64,000 bases of DNA from Liolophura sinensis (GCF_032854445.1 NC_088301.1:9670281-9734280); one strand, 5' to 3'. Numbered from the stretch's first letter, positions 12,595-24,297 are shown. Notes: generated by a model not told the origin, from the letters alone. Numbers and translations: made by a program.

Positions 12595-12800
12595 TCAAGG
12601 GGCTGCGTATTATAGTGGTTAGCGTAGCGCGAAACAGTAGTTATGAGTTCAAGTCCAGTTCATGCTGGTTTCGTCTCCGATCGTACGTGAGAAGGCGTGT
12701 CGGCAACCTGCGGATGGCGGTGGATCTGCTCAGCACCATATGTGGTTTCCTTCCTGCATTTTGTTCAGTCATGGATGTTCGCCTAGATCGATAGTTTTGA
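12595..12800 (+). mobile_element. SINE-A, diverged, near full body
   Basis: A degraded tRNA-like head ('gtggttagcgtagcgc') is followed by 'gagttcaagtccagttcatg', 'cgatcgtacgtgagaagg', 'caacctgcggatgg' and 'gtttccttcc'. The characteristic 3' tail is missing or unrecognisable, which marks an old, truncated copy. Confidence 0.8.
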
Positions 12801-13189
12801 AGAAGACCCTGTGTCAGGCCGCAACATGCCGTCAGCTGCTAAAATGTTTTTATTTGATGGAAATTTCAGGGTTGACTTAATTAATGACGATTTAATTTAT
12901 CTGGGAAGTTACACATGAATGATGATTGTTATCACACTGTCCGTGTGGCGCAGCTATATATGTAACTCGATAAACCTGATAGAAATATGTTTGTAAATCG
13001 ATGCTGAAAACTCCTTGTTGGCCTTGCGTACTGCAATAAAAGCACAGCATGAAGCGATAGCTTTAATAAAGGCGTTTACAAATTTAGTCGACGTAAAGGT
13101 AAGATTGAGTTCGCTGTTTAATGATCAACAAACATCTGGTTTCTTTACTGTGAGGTTGGCAAAAGCTCCACTGTCTGCCTACAGCGATT

Positions 13190-14010
13190 TTCTTACACAT
13201 TACACTTTTGCATTTCTGTGCCTGATTACACCTAAGTACCGGAAATCTCTGTGCAAGCCAGGAGGGAAAATGATTCACAAAAAGCTCACCGTTAACCCAG
13301 TGGTAATATCCGGACTCCGAAATTGGCCCATTTTAAAACACAAATAATTACTTTTTTACTTTTTCTTGAAGGCTACTTCATTCTAAATACTGTTGTTTTT
13401 AGCGGCCAATATATATACGCGCGGCTTTTGTCCTATGTCGTAAAACAAGTAAAGACTTCATATATTTTCAGAGACATTAGTATTATATGTCACTGCACAA
13501 TTCCAGAATTTCGTAACAGAGAACAATGGCTAAATGGGACAAATCTAAATCAAAAGTTAGGGATAGAAACTATAAAGGTTTTAAATCAGAAAGATCTATT
13601 CCACTTTCTTTTGAAAAAAGAATCAGCAACGCCTCAAGCGGTTTTTAGGAAGAAGGCTCTACGAGGTAAAAATAACGTTTCTTGCAAAATGTGGGTGTAG
13701 ATTAAGGACAAACAGGGCCTCAATCATTTTCATGTCGCTTAATTAAGCTGGTATGAACTAATGAGAGATTTTTTATCAGCGGCATTTGCAAGGACTGGAC
13801 ACCGGAAAGCTTGAAGTACGCACTAATGAGCCAGATCATCAAATAGAATAGGACGTCCTTGCAATCAGAATTAATGAGTGTATTTTAAGAGTGCGCTATG
13901 TTTTCCCTTTCCTAATATGCTACAAGCAGCTTAACGATGCTTTGAAAAAAGCAATTTCATTCGTGTTTATACTTAATGATAATTTTGGAAATGTTATGAG
14001 TGGCATGTGC
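13190..14010 (+). repeat. Dispersed repeat E, copy 1
   Basis: This aligns in direct orientation with 18.80-19.57 kb. Shared blocks include 'acaaataattac', 'cagagaacaatgg' (versus 'tagagaacaatag'), 'gaaagcttgaagtacgcact', 'gagccagatcatcaaa', 'cctttcctaat' and 'cttaatgataattttggaa'. The 110- and 125-codon frames at 13015-13700 lie largely within it and are not conserved as proteins between copies. The class is unknown; it resembles a non-autonomous transposable element. Confidence 0.8.
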
Positions 14011-14711
14011 AGATGCGGTCATTGATACAGTGCGATTTCGCGCGAAGTGGGAAGTTGAAGGATCTAGATTATTGTCCACACAGAAAATGATGGTTGTGAC
14101 ACGACAACCGACGACTTCTGACTAGATAGGGGCGTCACTATATATGTTTGTGGCCATGAGCTGTATTCGCTGGTTTTGACGCTTTGGTCGTTTGCTGTTT
14201 CCAGGACGAGTCATAAGAGGCTGACATTGTTTCAGAAAGGGTGGTGTGCTTCTCTGAAAAGCGGCAGTGGCTTGGAATTTTAGGAGTAGTGCATTGATCA
14301 CACATGCATAGGTCTATATTAAACCAGTAATTCATTGGTATTAATTTCAATTTTTGTTTATTTTGTTCTGTGACTCCTCTTATGGTACAAAGACGCCGTC
14401 AGTAGTCATCAGCCTATCAAGCGGGTGTTAAGCGATGACGATGACTTGCCATGAACTCAGAAGTCATGGACTTGGAATTATATTTCTTAGAACAATAATA
14501 ACGTGTTTTAAAGCTATAAAACGTATTTAAAAACGTAAAATATAGTGAGTTGTTATCGGCAATGTCTTCGTCAGTGACTCGGAACTATTTTGGTATTTTA
14601 TAGTTGTGTTCTTTGTCTGTCGACAGACTAAACTCACCATATGTGAATTCATTATTGGTACTAGTAAATTTTTAAAAATAGCTTTCCTCTGTATCATCTG
14701 TATTTCCTTGT
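14011..14711. other. Unassigned stretch
   Basis: No assignable gene or repeat. Confidence 0.35.
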
Positions 14712-14800
14712 GGATTGATTTGATTGATTTGATTGGTATTTTACACTGTACTCAAGAATATTTCATTTGCGGATATGGTCAGCAGGAAGTTACAAACAAT
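14712..14800 (-). mobile_element. SINE-A 3' tail fragment
   Basis: 'gattggtattttacactgta' then 'ctcaagaatatttcattt' is the reverse complement of the SINE-A 3' end. Only the tail region is present, consistent with 5' truncation. Confidence 0.75.
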
Positions 14801-15005
14801 AGTGATGCATATAGTCAAAGTTGGAGGAGTAAATAGCCAACTTTGATGACACAAGCTGCTGCTGATTTGAAAATCAGCTAAATGAGATGAGTGAAGCGGG
14901 AAAGTGACATTGGTTAGCAAGATAACTATAATTTCTGTTCAAGCATGGTAGGAAACTGTTGTTTGGTTGTCCTTAAACAGTGTCTGGTAATTTGTGCTCG
15001 CATAG

Positions 15006-15041
15006 ATAGCCGACGACACAGGGATAGCCGACGACACAGGG
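15006..15041. repeat. 18-bp tandem duplication
   Basis: 'gatagccgacgacacagg' occurs twice in perfect direct tandem immediately upstream of a SINE-B insertion. Confidence 0.9.
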
Positions 15042-15046
15042 TTATA

Positions 15047-15361
15047 CCGACCCGGATAGGGCAGTTGGTAGAGCGTCCGCTTGGGGAGCTGTAGATCCAG
15101 GACCAATCCTGGGTCGAGTCACACCTAAGACTTTATAAGAGGAAGTTGTAATTTGTAAGTTGATAGTGCAACGACTGGTTGACCCGTATCAGTATAATGG
15201 CTTACTTGCCTTCGGTAAGTCGTCTCAGTGAAGTAGCACTAGATAAAAGAGCGGTGGAAATCCGTCCTGCAACAAGGAGTGCATACACCCTAAGGATTCC
15301 TTCGTCGTCATGTGACTGAACAATTCTTGAGCACGTTAAACCCCCAGCACTTACTCACTAC
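15047..15361 (+). mobile_element. SINE-B, near full length
   Basis: A tRNA-like head with box A-like 'gggcagttggtagagcg' and box B-like 'gggtcgagtcaca' is followed by the SINE-B body ('gttgacccgtatcagtataa', 'ccttcggtaagtcgtctcag', 'ggtggaaatccgtcctgcaa', 'ccttcgtcgtcatgtgactg'). The (ACTC)-type tail is degenerate. RNA polymerase III transcription followed by LINE-driven retrotransposition is the known mode for such elements. The flank 'acacagggtta' is loosely repeated as 'acacaaggtgtta' downstream. Confidence 0.9.
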
Positions 15362-16544
15362 ACAAGGTGTTAAACAAAATGTGCTAAACATCACAATATA
15401 TAGCCGGCTTGGCCTTGTCGCTATAGGACAAATCTTCATACAAAACTCACACTGGCGCCTCAGAGTTACCCAAGGACAACTGTGAATCGCATCTGCAAAA
15501 CTGTTGATAAAAACGTGTGTATTATGTATGTATTACTGACAGCATTAGCAACAAAGCAGCCCCATTGCTCATGGGCGTGGGTGTAAGTATGATTCCACAA
15601 TTTATGCATCTGCTCTGCTATTTTGGAAATCTGGTGTAGAAGAGCACCCATTTTTTCTTTCTGATCTGACCATTAATTTCAGGCGGTAATATTGATTTGT
15701 GGACAGCCGGTCCTGTGTTACCATTTAATGCCCTTCTCATTTTAAACTCAATGTTGTTGGTGATCGCATTTTACCCAGCCAGACAGCAGGTGTATGCTCT
15801 GTTATAAATAGATTATTTACTAGAGACAGCTTGGTGTTACAAATAGAAGAGACATAACCTTACTCGATCAAATATAATGTCCGTTAGGTATAATCCTTTG
15901 AACGAAGAAATTATTTATACCGTCCCGAACCACAGAACTTGGCCATTTTGCTTTGCGTTTATACATGAACTGGTACGTTGTATTTCTGTTCATTCATTCA
16001 CAAACTATTGGTTGAATCAATGATCAATCAGAACAATCTTTGATTTTTTCAGTTGTATTGCTGTTTTATGCACTATTAGTATATAACATTGATGCACTTA
16101 TTTTGTTGTAATTGTCCTTCACTGTTTTTGGATGTTCTTGAGGTTGAAATCTGACCTGGATCTCCATGTGGAAGATTACGAAGTTATTACCGTCATCACT
16201 GCAAACTGGAGACTGCTTTTCCTTTGATCTAAGACAGTCCAGATGCATTTTTATTCATAGATTTGTAAGAGCCTTAAACGGCAGGTGGGGCAGAGTATAT
16301 ATAGGAAAATTTTGAAAATAAAATCAATTTCCCTGCACCTTAACACTTAACAGGGATCCACAGATTACAGATTGGTGGTGGACATCACACAAGTCTTTGT
16401 TAGAAGTGACGGAAAAAGATGATGACTTTCTGCCTAGTGTATTCAGGACGGCTATATTTGCTGATAAGTGATACAGGAGACAGATTCGTCTCGTTGGCGC
16501 TATAGCTCTACAATTGGCAGGACTGAAAACGAGTCTTAAAAAAA
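15362..16544. other. Unassigned stretch
   Basis: No supported gene. Minus-strand frames of 60-74 codons near 15466, 16066 and 16324 have no recognisable domains. Confidence 0.35.
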
Positions 16545-18590
16545 TCACCGTTTCTTACGTCTACATTACATGGCCAAGACTTCGAGTGACTAACTTTTCC
16601 TACCGTATCTACATTCCATGGCTGAGACTTTGTGTGACTAACTTTTCCTACTATGTCTTTATTTCATGGCCGAGACTTCGTGTGACTACCTTTTTTACCA
16701 TGTGCATATTACATCACCGAGACTGTGTGTAACTAACTTTCCCTACCATGTCTACAGTACATGACTGAGATTTGGTGTGACTAACTTTTCCTACCATTTC
16801 TACATAACATGGCTGAGACTTCGTGCGACTAACATTTCCTACCATGTCTACATTACATTGCTGAGGCTTCGTGTGACTAACTTTTCCTGCCATGTCTACA
16901 TTACATGGCTGAGACCTCGAGTGACTAACTTTTTCTACCACGTCTACAGTACTTGGCTCAGACTTCGTGTCACTAACTTTTCTTATCATGTCTACATTAC
17001 ATGGCTGAGACTTTGTTTGACTAGCCTTTCCTACCATGTCTACATGGCATAACCGAGACTTGTGTGTGACTAACTTTTCCTACTATATACATTACATGGC
17101 TGAGGCTTTGTGTGACTAACTTTTCCTGCCATGTCTACATTACATGGCTGAGACCTCGTGTGACTAACTTTTCCTACCACTTCTACAGTACTTGGCTCAG
17201 ACTTCGCATGACTAACTTTTCTTATCATGTCTACATTACATGGCTGAGACTTTGTTTGACTAGCCTTTCCTACCATGTCTACATGGCATAACCGAGACTT
17301 GTGTGTGACTAACTTTTCCTACTATATACATTACATGGCTGAGGCTTTGTGAGACTAACTTTTCCTACCATGTCTACATTACATGGCTGAGACCTCGAGT
17401 GACTAACTTTTTCTACCACGTATACAGTACTTGGCTCAGACTTCGTGTGACTAACTTTTCTTATCATGTCTACATTACATGGCTGAGACTTTGTTTGACT
17501 AACCTTTCCTACCATGTCTACATGGCATAACCGAGACTTGTGTGTGACTAACTTTTCCTACTATATACATTACATGGCTGAGGCTTTGTGTGACTAACTT
17601 TTCCTACCATGTCTACATTACATGGCTGAGACCTCGAGTGACTAACTTTTTCTACCACGTCTACAGTACTTGGCTCAGACTTCGTGTGACTAACTTTTCT
17701 TATCATGTCTACATTACATGGCTGAGACTTTGTTTGACTAGCCTTTCCTACCATGTCTACATGGCATAACCGAGACTTGTGTGTGACTAACTTTTCCTAC
17801 TATATACATTACATGGCTGAGGCTTTGTGAGACTAACTTTTCCTACCATGTCTACATTACATGGCTGAGACCTCGAGTGACTAACTTTTTCTACCACGTC
17901 TACAGTACTTGGCTCAGACTTCGTGTGACTAACTTTTCTTATCATGTCTACATTACATGGCTGAGACTTTGTTTGACTAGCCTTTCCTACCATGTCTACA
18001 TGGCATAACCGAGACTTGTGTGTGACTAACTTTTCCTACTATATACATTACATGGCTGAGGCTTTGTGTGACTAACTTTTCCTACCATGTCTACATTACA
18101 TGGCTGAGACCTCGAGTGACTAACTTTTTCTACCACGTCTACAGTACTTGGCTCAGACTTCGTGTGACTAACTTTTCTTATCATGTCTACATTACATGGC
18201 TGAGACTTTGTTTGACTAGCCTTTCCTACCATGTCTACATGGCATAACCGAGACTTGTGTGTGACTAACTTTTCCTGCTATATACATTACATGGCTGAGG
18301 CTTCGTGTGATTAACTTTTCCTACCATGTCTACATTACATGGCTGAGACCTCGAGTGACTAACTTTTTCTACCACGTATACAGTACTTGGCTCAGACTTC
18401 GTGTGACTAACTTTTCTTATCATGTCTACATTACATGGCTGAGACTTTGTTTGACTAACCCTTCCTACCATGTCTACACGGCATAATCGAGACTTTGCGT
18501 GACTAACTTTTCCTACCATATACATTGCATGGCTGAGACTTCGTGTGACTAATTCCTACCATGTCTACATTACATGGCTGAGAAAAAGCT
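16545..18590. repeat. 48-bp satellite with a 239-bp higher-order repeat
   Basis: About 43 monomers of 48 bp (core 'tgactaacttttcctacc', 'tctacattacatgg') fill this region. From about 16830 to 18500 five monomers of 46, 48, 48, 48 and 49 bp form a 239-bp unit repeated about seven times. Unit starts at 17070, 17309, 17548, 17787, 18026 and 18265 are exactly 239 bp apart. Outer monomers are more diverged than the core. Because 48 is a multiple of three, both strands show repeated open frames with a 16-residue period (minus strand 'VDMVGKVSHTKSQP'). The 239-bp unit breaks frame, so a protein is unlikely. Confidence 0.95.
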
Positions 18591-18694
18591 GAGAAATGTG
18601 GGAAGGTTTGCGGAAATATGGATCCTAATTACCCTTGTCTTTAATAATAGACAACCTCAGACTCTAAATGTAACTCTAACTGTGTCTTACAGTG

Positions 18695-18898
18695 GTCGTT
18701 GCCACATTGGGATACATTGATGGCTTCGGGTATCCCTCAGAAAGGCGCAATGGTGGAGCAATCGAAAAATCAGGAAGTAAATCTGATATAACAGTGAGCG
18801 ATTTAGGACATATGTACATGTGGGGTGCTGTCGTAGTGAAGCTACACAAGCGTGAACGAGTCAGGTGGAAAAATTGTTTAGAAAAAGCACATCGTTAG
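18695..18898 (+). other. Weak exon-like open frame overlapping repeat E
   Basis: An acceptor-like 'ctgtgtcttacag' precedes an open frame that begins around 18692 and stops at 18898. Its product of about 67 residues has no recognisable domain. The second half aligns with the repeat E copy at 13.2 kb, where the frame is not kept, so it is probably fortuitous. Confidence 0.15.
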
Positions 18899-19574
18899 GC
18901 CCAGTGCTATTAATAACTAGATTCAGTGATTGGCTTCTTTCAAAAGACAAATAATTACTCTGTTGTTTGTTCTTGAAAGCCAACTGATTCTAAACGCCAC
19001 TGTTTCTGGCGGCTGATGTGCGCCTTTTGTGCCATGTTGAAAATACCTAAAAACTCCACAGCTTGATAGGGATATTGATACCTTATGTAACTGTACGTTC
19101 AGAACTGCGTAATAGAGAACAATAGCAATATTTAACAAATGAACATAAATGTAAGGACACAAGCTATAGCGCCTTTTAATCAGAAAGATCTAATACACTT
19201 TTTGTTTTGAAAGCCAAAAAAAACCACCTCTAAAGCATTTATTAGGCTACAGGAGATAAAAATACGTAAAGGCTGAGTATACAGTAGGCACACATCAGAT
19301 CTACATCTAAATTTTCAGGTCTTAATGAAACTGTAGTGAAGTAATACAAGATTTTTATCAGCGGCATTTAGGTCTGGACACCCGAAAGCTTGAAGTACGC
19401 ACTAATGAGCCAGATCATCAAAGGGAATAAGTCGCCCTTGCAGTCAATAATAACGATTTTTTTAGTCCTTTCCTATGCTTTCCCTTTCCTAATGTGCTAC
19501 AAACAACATAACGACGCGGTGGGAAAAAAGCTTAAAAACTGCGTGTATACTTAATGATAATTTTGGAACTGGTA
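18800..19574 (+). repeat. Dispersed repeat E, copy 2
   Basis: Direct homologue of 13190-14010 with the same block order and about 75-80% identity by eye in the best stretches. It ends at 'cttaatgataattttggaac', immediately followed by the 67-bp array. Copy 1 has no array at this point. Confidence 0.8.
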
Positions 19575-21521
19575 TGCGCGGACTGAGAGAATCTCTATCG
19601 TATCGGATAATCCTGTCATCATTGTCATCAGCGAGTTCTCGGTGACGGACTGGGAGAATCTCTGTCGTATCGGATGATCCTGTCATCATTGTCATCAGCG
19701 AGTTCCCGGTGACGGACTGGGAGAATCTCTATCGTATCGGATGATCCTGTCATCATTGTCATCAGCGAGTTCCCGGTGACGGACTGGGAGAATCTCTGTC
19801 GTATCGGATGATCCTGTCATCATTGTCATCAGCGAGGCCCCGGTGACGGACTGGGAGAATCTCTATCGTATCGGATGATCCTGTCATCATTGTCATCAGC
19901 GAGTTCCCGGTGACGGACTGGGAGAATCTCTGTCGTATCGGATGATCCTGTCATCATTATCATCAGCCAGTTCCCGGTGACGGACTGGGAGAATCTCTGT
20001 CGTATCGGATGATCCTGTCATCATTGTCATTAGCGAGTTCTCGGTGAAGGACTGAGAGAATCTCTGTCGTATCGGATGATCCTGTCATCATTGTCATCAG
20101 CGAGTTCCCGGTGACGGACTGGGAGAATCTCTATCGTATCGGATGATCCTGTCATCATTGTCATCAGCGAGTTCCCGGTGACGGACTGGGAGAATCTCTG
20201 TCGTATCGGATGATCCTGTCATCATTGTCATCAGCGAGGCCCCGGTGACGGACTGGGAGAATCTCTATCGTATCGGATGATCCTGTCATCATTGTCATCA
20301 GCGAGTTCCCGGTGACGGACTGGGAGAATCTCTGTCGTATCGGATGATCCTGTCATCATTATCATCAGCCAGTTCCCGGTGACGGACTGGGAGAATCTCT
20401 GTCGTATCGGATGATCCTGTCATCATTGTCATTAGCGAGTTCTCGGTGACGGACTGGGAGAATCTCTATCGTATCGGATGATCCTGTCATCATTGTCATC
20501 AGCGAGTTCTCGGTGACGGACTGGGAGAATCTCTATCGTATCGGATGATCCTGTCATCATTGTCATCAGCGAGTTCTCGGTGACGGACTGGGAGAATCTC
20601 TATCGTATCGGATAATCCTGTCATCATTGTCATCAGCGAGTTCCCGGTGACGGACTGGGAGAATCTCTATCGTATCGGATGATCCTGTCATCATTGTCAT
20701 CAGCGAGTTCTCGGTGACGGACAGGGAGAATCTCTATCGTATCGGATGATCCTGTCATCATTGTCATCAGCGAGTTCCTGGTGACGGACTGGGAGAATCT
20801 CTATCGTATCGGATGATCCTGTCATCATTGTCATCAGCGAGTTCTCGGTGACGGACTGGGAGAATCTCTATCGTATCGGATGATCCTGTCATCATTGTCA
20901 TCAGCGAGTTCTCGGTGACGGACTGGGAGAATCTCTGTCGTATCGGATGATCCTGTCATCATTGTCATCAGCGAGTTCTCGGTGACGGACAGGGAGAATC
21001 TCTATCGTATCGGATGATCCTGTCATCATTGTCATCAGCGAGGCCCCGGTGACGGACAGGGAGAATCTCTATCGTATCGGATGATCCTGTCATCATTGTC
21101 ATCAGCGAGGCCCCGGTGACGGACTGGGAGAATCTCTGTCGTATCGGATGATCCTGTCATCATTGTCATCAGCGAGTTCTCGGTGACGGACTGGGAGAAT
21201 CTCTATCGTATCGGATGATCCTGTCATCATTGTCATCAGCGAGTTCTCGGTGACGGACTGGGAGAATCTCTATCGTATCGGATGATCCTGTCATCATTGT
21301 CATCAGCGAGGCCCCGGTGACGGACAGGGAGAATCTCTATCGTATCGGATGATCCTGTCATCATTGTCATCAGCGAGGCCCCGGTGACGGACAGGGAGAA
21401 TCTCTATCGTATCGGATGATCCTGTCATCATTGTCATCAGCGAGGCCCCGGTGACGGACCGGGAGAATCTCTATCGTATCGGATGATCCTGTCATCATTG
21501 TCATCAGCGAGTTCCTGGTGA
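19575..21521. repeat. 67-bp minisatellite, about 29 copies
   Basis: The unit runs 'gtgacggactgggagaatct', 'ctatcgtatcggatgatcct', 'gtcatcattgtcatcagcga', 'gttcccg'. Successive 'gtgacgg' starts are 67 bp apart, for example 19642 and 19709. Units are highly similar and differ at a few alternative sites: ctatcg or ctgtcg; gttcccg, gttctcg or ggccccg; actggg or acaggg. Each unit can fold GATGA against TCATC over a 5-nt loop. The length is not a multiple of three and no long frame exists. Confidence 0.97.
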
Positions 21522-22647
21522 ATACCTGATTATAAAGCACTGATGCCATGCTGTTCTTTATTCTTAAAGAAATACGAAATGTGCTTAATCCATATATGCT
21601 ATTCCATGCCAAAATTCTACATAACAGGCATCTGTTGCAGCAGTTCAAATTTTACTTTTGATTTAAACATTGATGTAGAAGTCAAGCTGCTGATTTTTGT
21701 TGATAATTTATTCCATTCCCGAGGCGCGCATGCCTGAAGTGAGTAGTATGAAAATGACAATCGTGGCATATTTGACTTGAAGAAAGGTACATTTAGCCCA
21801 GCTGAATGTAGTGGCGTAAAGAAATTCAGTATATCGTGTTTGTCTCACTAGATCTTGTCGAGTAATAAACCGGGTTAATTCTCTCTTTGAGGTATTTACG
21901 GACGATCATATGCTTTAGCGTCTGTCAAACAAGGTGAGCTTTTGACCAACGAGCCTGCCTGACAGTTTAAGGCTCTGTACTTCAATTCCTGTCAACAGGA
22001 ACCGTATGATAATTGGGATAACTGATGTTAACTGCAGTTGACCTGGTACGAAGTATCCTTTATAACATCAATTTCGGGTTCATACAGGCGTTCCAATGTA
22101 GTCATTAGAAATACACGGTGTGTTAGTAACGCGTATGTATGTGTTCCTGTATGTATGTGTCTGACATCCACTCACGGCTAGGACATGTTTCGCTTAATTT
22201 TGTTACAGCCTACAGGTATTCCACACTGTGAGTTGCACTGGCATCTTGACGGCATGCAAACCATTGGACCAAAGACATGTAAAAGGGTTTTGCAAATGTT
22301 TTATATATAATGAGTGAAAAAGTTCGCTTAATGTGGATCATTCGTTTACCTTATAACTGAAATGGTTCATCTTTTAGGGGTAATTTAAATTTAAAATGTT
22401 ACCTGTTGATAACATTTTTTACCAGCCAGTAATTGTAAAAATAAAACACATATGATATCATCGCAGGATTTTTCCGTAATTTTAGGGCTAACATAACATA
22501 ACCCAGTGTTTTTAAAAAGTCTTCTTTTTTCTTGGTCTGAATGTTTTGGAAATTCATATAACGGTATTAGAGAATAACGACGAATGATTGTGCTGCTTTT
22601 TCCACTTTTTCTACTCTAGATTTAATTGATAGAATTTCATCTTTAAT
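21522..22647. other. Unassigned AT-rich stretch
   Basis: No gene or repeat could be assigned between the 67-bp array and the first of the SINE-A copies. Confidence 0.35.
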
Positions 22648-22752
22648 TAATTTGTTTATTCGACTGGTGTTTTACGCCGTACTCAATAATATTTCACCTA
22701 TCCGACGACGTCCAACATCATCGTGGCAGGGAAACCGGGCAGAGTCCCGGGG
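22648..22752 (-). mobile_element. SINE-A 3' part
   Basis: 'ctggtgttttacgccgtact', then 'caataatatttcacctatcc' and 'gggaaaccgggcagagtccc', is the reverse complement of the SINE-A 3' half. The head is missing. Confidence 0.85.
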
Positions 22753-22866
22753 AATACTCGTTGTTAATTGTTTCAGAGTTCCATAAATCAGGTCAACACT
22801 ACATTAACGTCAAACTGAAAGAGGCTTTCTTTAATTGTATTAAAAATAAATGTTACAGTTCCGCAC

Positions 22867-23103
22867 AAGGAGCTTCCGTGGCCGAGGTGGTTGGCGTGCC
22901 AGCACGGCGCAATGACACAGGATCCTCTCAACAGTGTGGTTGTATATACAGCGGAAGTGGGGAAGTGTCACAAAAACCTGCTGACGATCGTGTTGTTTCC
23001 CGAACCGTTTTCCTCCTGCCACAATGCTGGGTACAGTGGCATAGGTTAAATATCCTTGAGTACGGAGTAAAACACAAGTCAAAAAAATAAATAAATCAAT
23101 AAA
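22867..23103 (+). mobile_element. SINE-A, near full length
   Basis: The tRNA-like head 'cttccgtggccgaggtggtt' is followed by a diverged body and the 3' end 'tatccttgagtacggagtaa', with an A-rich AATAAATAAATC tail. It lies about 115 bp from the oppositely oriented fragment at 22648. Confidence 0.85.
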
Positions 23104-23289
23104 CTGCGCTTATCCTCGGTCTACGAGTTGCATATTGTCTATGTTTATTTCACAAACAATGTGTGTTTATGACCATCTGCAATCAAAGCGCAATGCACCT
23201 ATATTTGTTTTGACTTTTGAAATTTGAATTGGATGTCATGCCTAGAAAATCTCTGTATCGATGAAAACTCATGACTCATGGCACCGTTG

Positions 23290-23425
23290 TTTCAACTTGT
23301 TGAATAAAACCCTGAGTGAGGAAAGTTGCCAAGAGGCCGGATTTCGGTTCATTTACCTATGACCAGTTATCACATTGCTCTTGTTTTACTCACTATGTTG
23401 TATTATCTTCTATATTTACATGTAA
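23290..23425 (+). repeat. Family D dispersed repeat, copy 3
   Basis: 'aataaaaccctgagtgagg', then 'ttgccaagaggccggatttc' and 'tatgaccagttatcaca', match the central part of family D. The upstream 'accagtgacgtc' block is not recognisable here. Confidence 0.75.
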
Positions 23426-23495
23426 ACCAAGTATTTATGACCGGGGAGTATATGCTGGTACATAGTGCATTAACTTCATGTTATATTTGTTTAGT

Positions 23496-23635
23496 CTGTC
23501 AGCAACCTGCATATAGTTGTGGGTTTCCCCCGGGTTCTGCCCGGTTTCCTCCCACCATAATCCTGGCCGCCGTTGTATAAGTGAAATATCTTTGAGTAGG
23601 GTGTAAAACACCTATCAAATAAATAAATAAATATA
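23496..23635 (+). mobile_element. SINE-A 3' half
   Basis: 'gtcagcaacctgcatatagt', 'ggtttcccccgggttctgcc', 'cctcccaccataatcctggc' and 'gtgtaaaacacctatc', followed by an AATAAATAAATA tail. The 5' half is lacking. Confidence 0.9.
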
Positions 23636-23815
23636 TTTATTGATGTATATGATTGGAGTTTAACGTCATAATCAGGAATATTTCACTTATTTCACGGGGA
23701 CCAGCATTGTGATGGGAGGAAACCGGGCAGAGCCCGGGAGAAACCCACCAACATCCGTCTGCCAGACCTTCCCACGTACGACCGGGGAGGAAGCCAGCAT
23801 GAGCTGGACACTTCA
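23636..23815 (-). mobile_element. SINE-A, 3' two-thirds
   Basis: Reads in reverse from 'gattggagtttaacgtcata' through 'gggaggaaaccgggcagagc' and 'gaccttcccacgtacgaccg' to 'gccagcatgagctggac'. It is joined tail to tail with the copy at 23496-23635, making an inverted pair. Confidence 0.9.
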
Positions 23816-24119
23816 TGTTATAAAGCACCAGGCTAGAAAAGAGCAGTGCCGTGGTAATCCCTCCACGTCTACACAGGAATTGATCAATAGGTGTAGGGAG
23901 CATGCTATAGCAGCTCAACATACAAACCTTTTTTCTCATCTTAAGATTAGCCGCAAATCTGGAAGATAACCGTGATCCGATCTGCCCGATTAAGAGATGC
24001 TTCAAGCTTTTGCCAACGGATGAGCGATGAGCTGTTTATCAGAAGGGACAACACAGCACCTTTAATCATCCATGTGGCACATCTATCACAGGAACTAAAC
24101 GTCTTGGTGTCCTTAGATA

Positions 24120-24297
24120 GAGTTTCAAGGTCGGGACGGATAACAGGCTACATGGATCTCATTCTCCGGTTAAGGTTTTCCAGCAGTCTGCGTATGGCTG
24201 TGGATTTTCTCTCCGTTTTGCCTGGTTTCCGGTCACCATCATGGTGATGACTTGTTTTTGAGTGCGGCGGAAAACACCAATCAAATCAATCTAATAA
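24120..24297 (+). mobile_element. SINE-A 3' part, diverged
   Basis: 'agtctgcgtatggctgtgga', 'tgcctggtttccggtcacca' and 'gtgcggcggaaaacaccaat', followed by a short A-rich tail, identify an old SINE-A copy. Confidence 0.8.

Noticed and set aside
13015-13700. Two open frames of 110 and 125 codons as genes
   Set aside because: They overlap each other and lie mostly in repeat E. The second copy at 18.8-19.5 kb does not preserve either frame.
15047-15125. Functional tRNA genes at the SINE heads
   Set aside because: Cloverleaf pairing is degraded and each head is continuous with a SINE body, so these are retroposed tRNA-derived promoters.
16545-18590. CRISPR-like array
   Set aside because: Units are contiguous 48-bp repeats without unique spacers, and the genome is eukaryotic in character.
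19575-21521. CRISPR-like or coding array
   Set aside because: Adjacent 67-bp units are nearly identical over their full length with no spacers; 67 is not a multiple of three and no frame persists.
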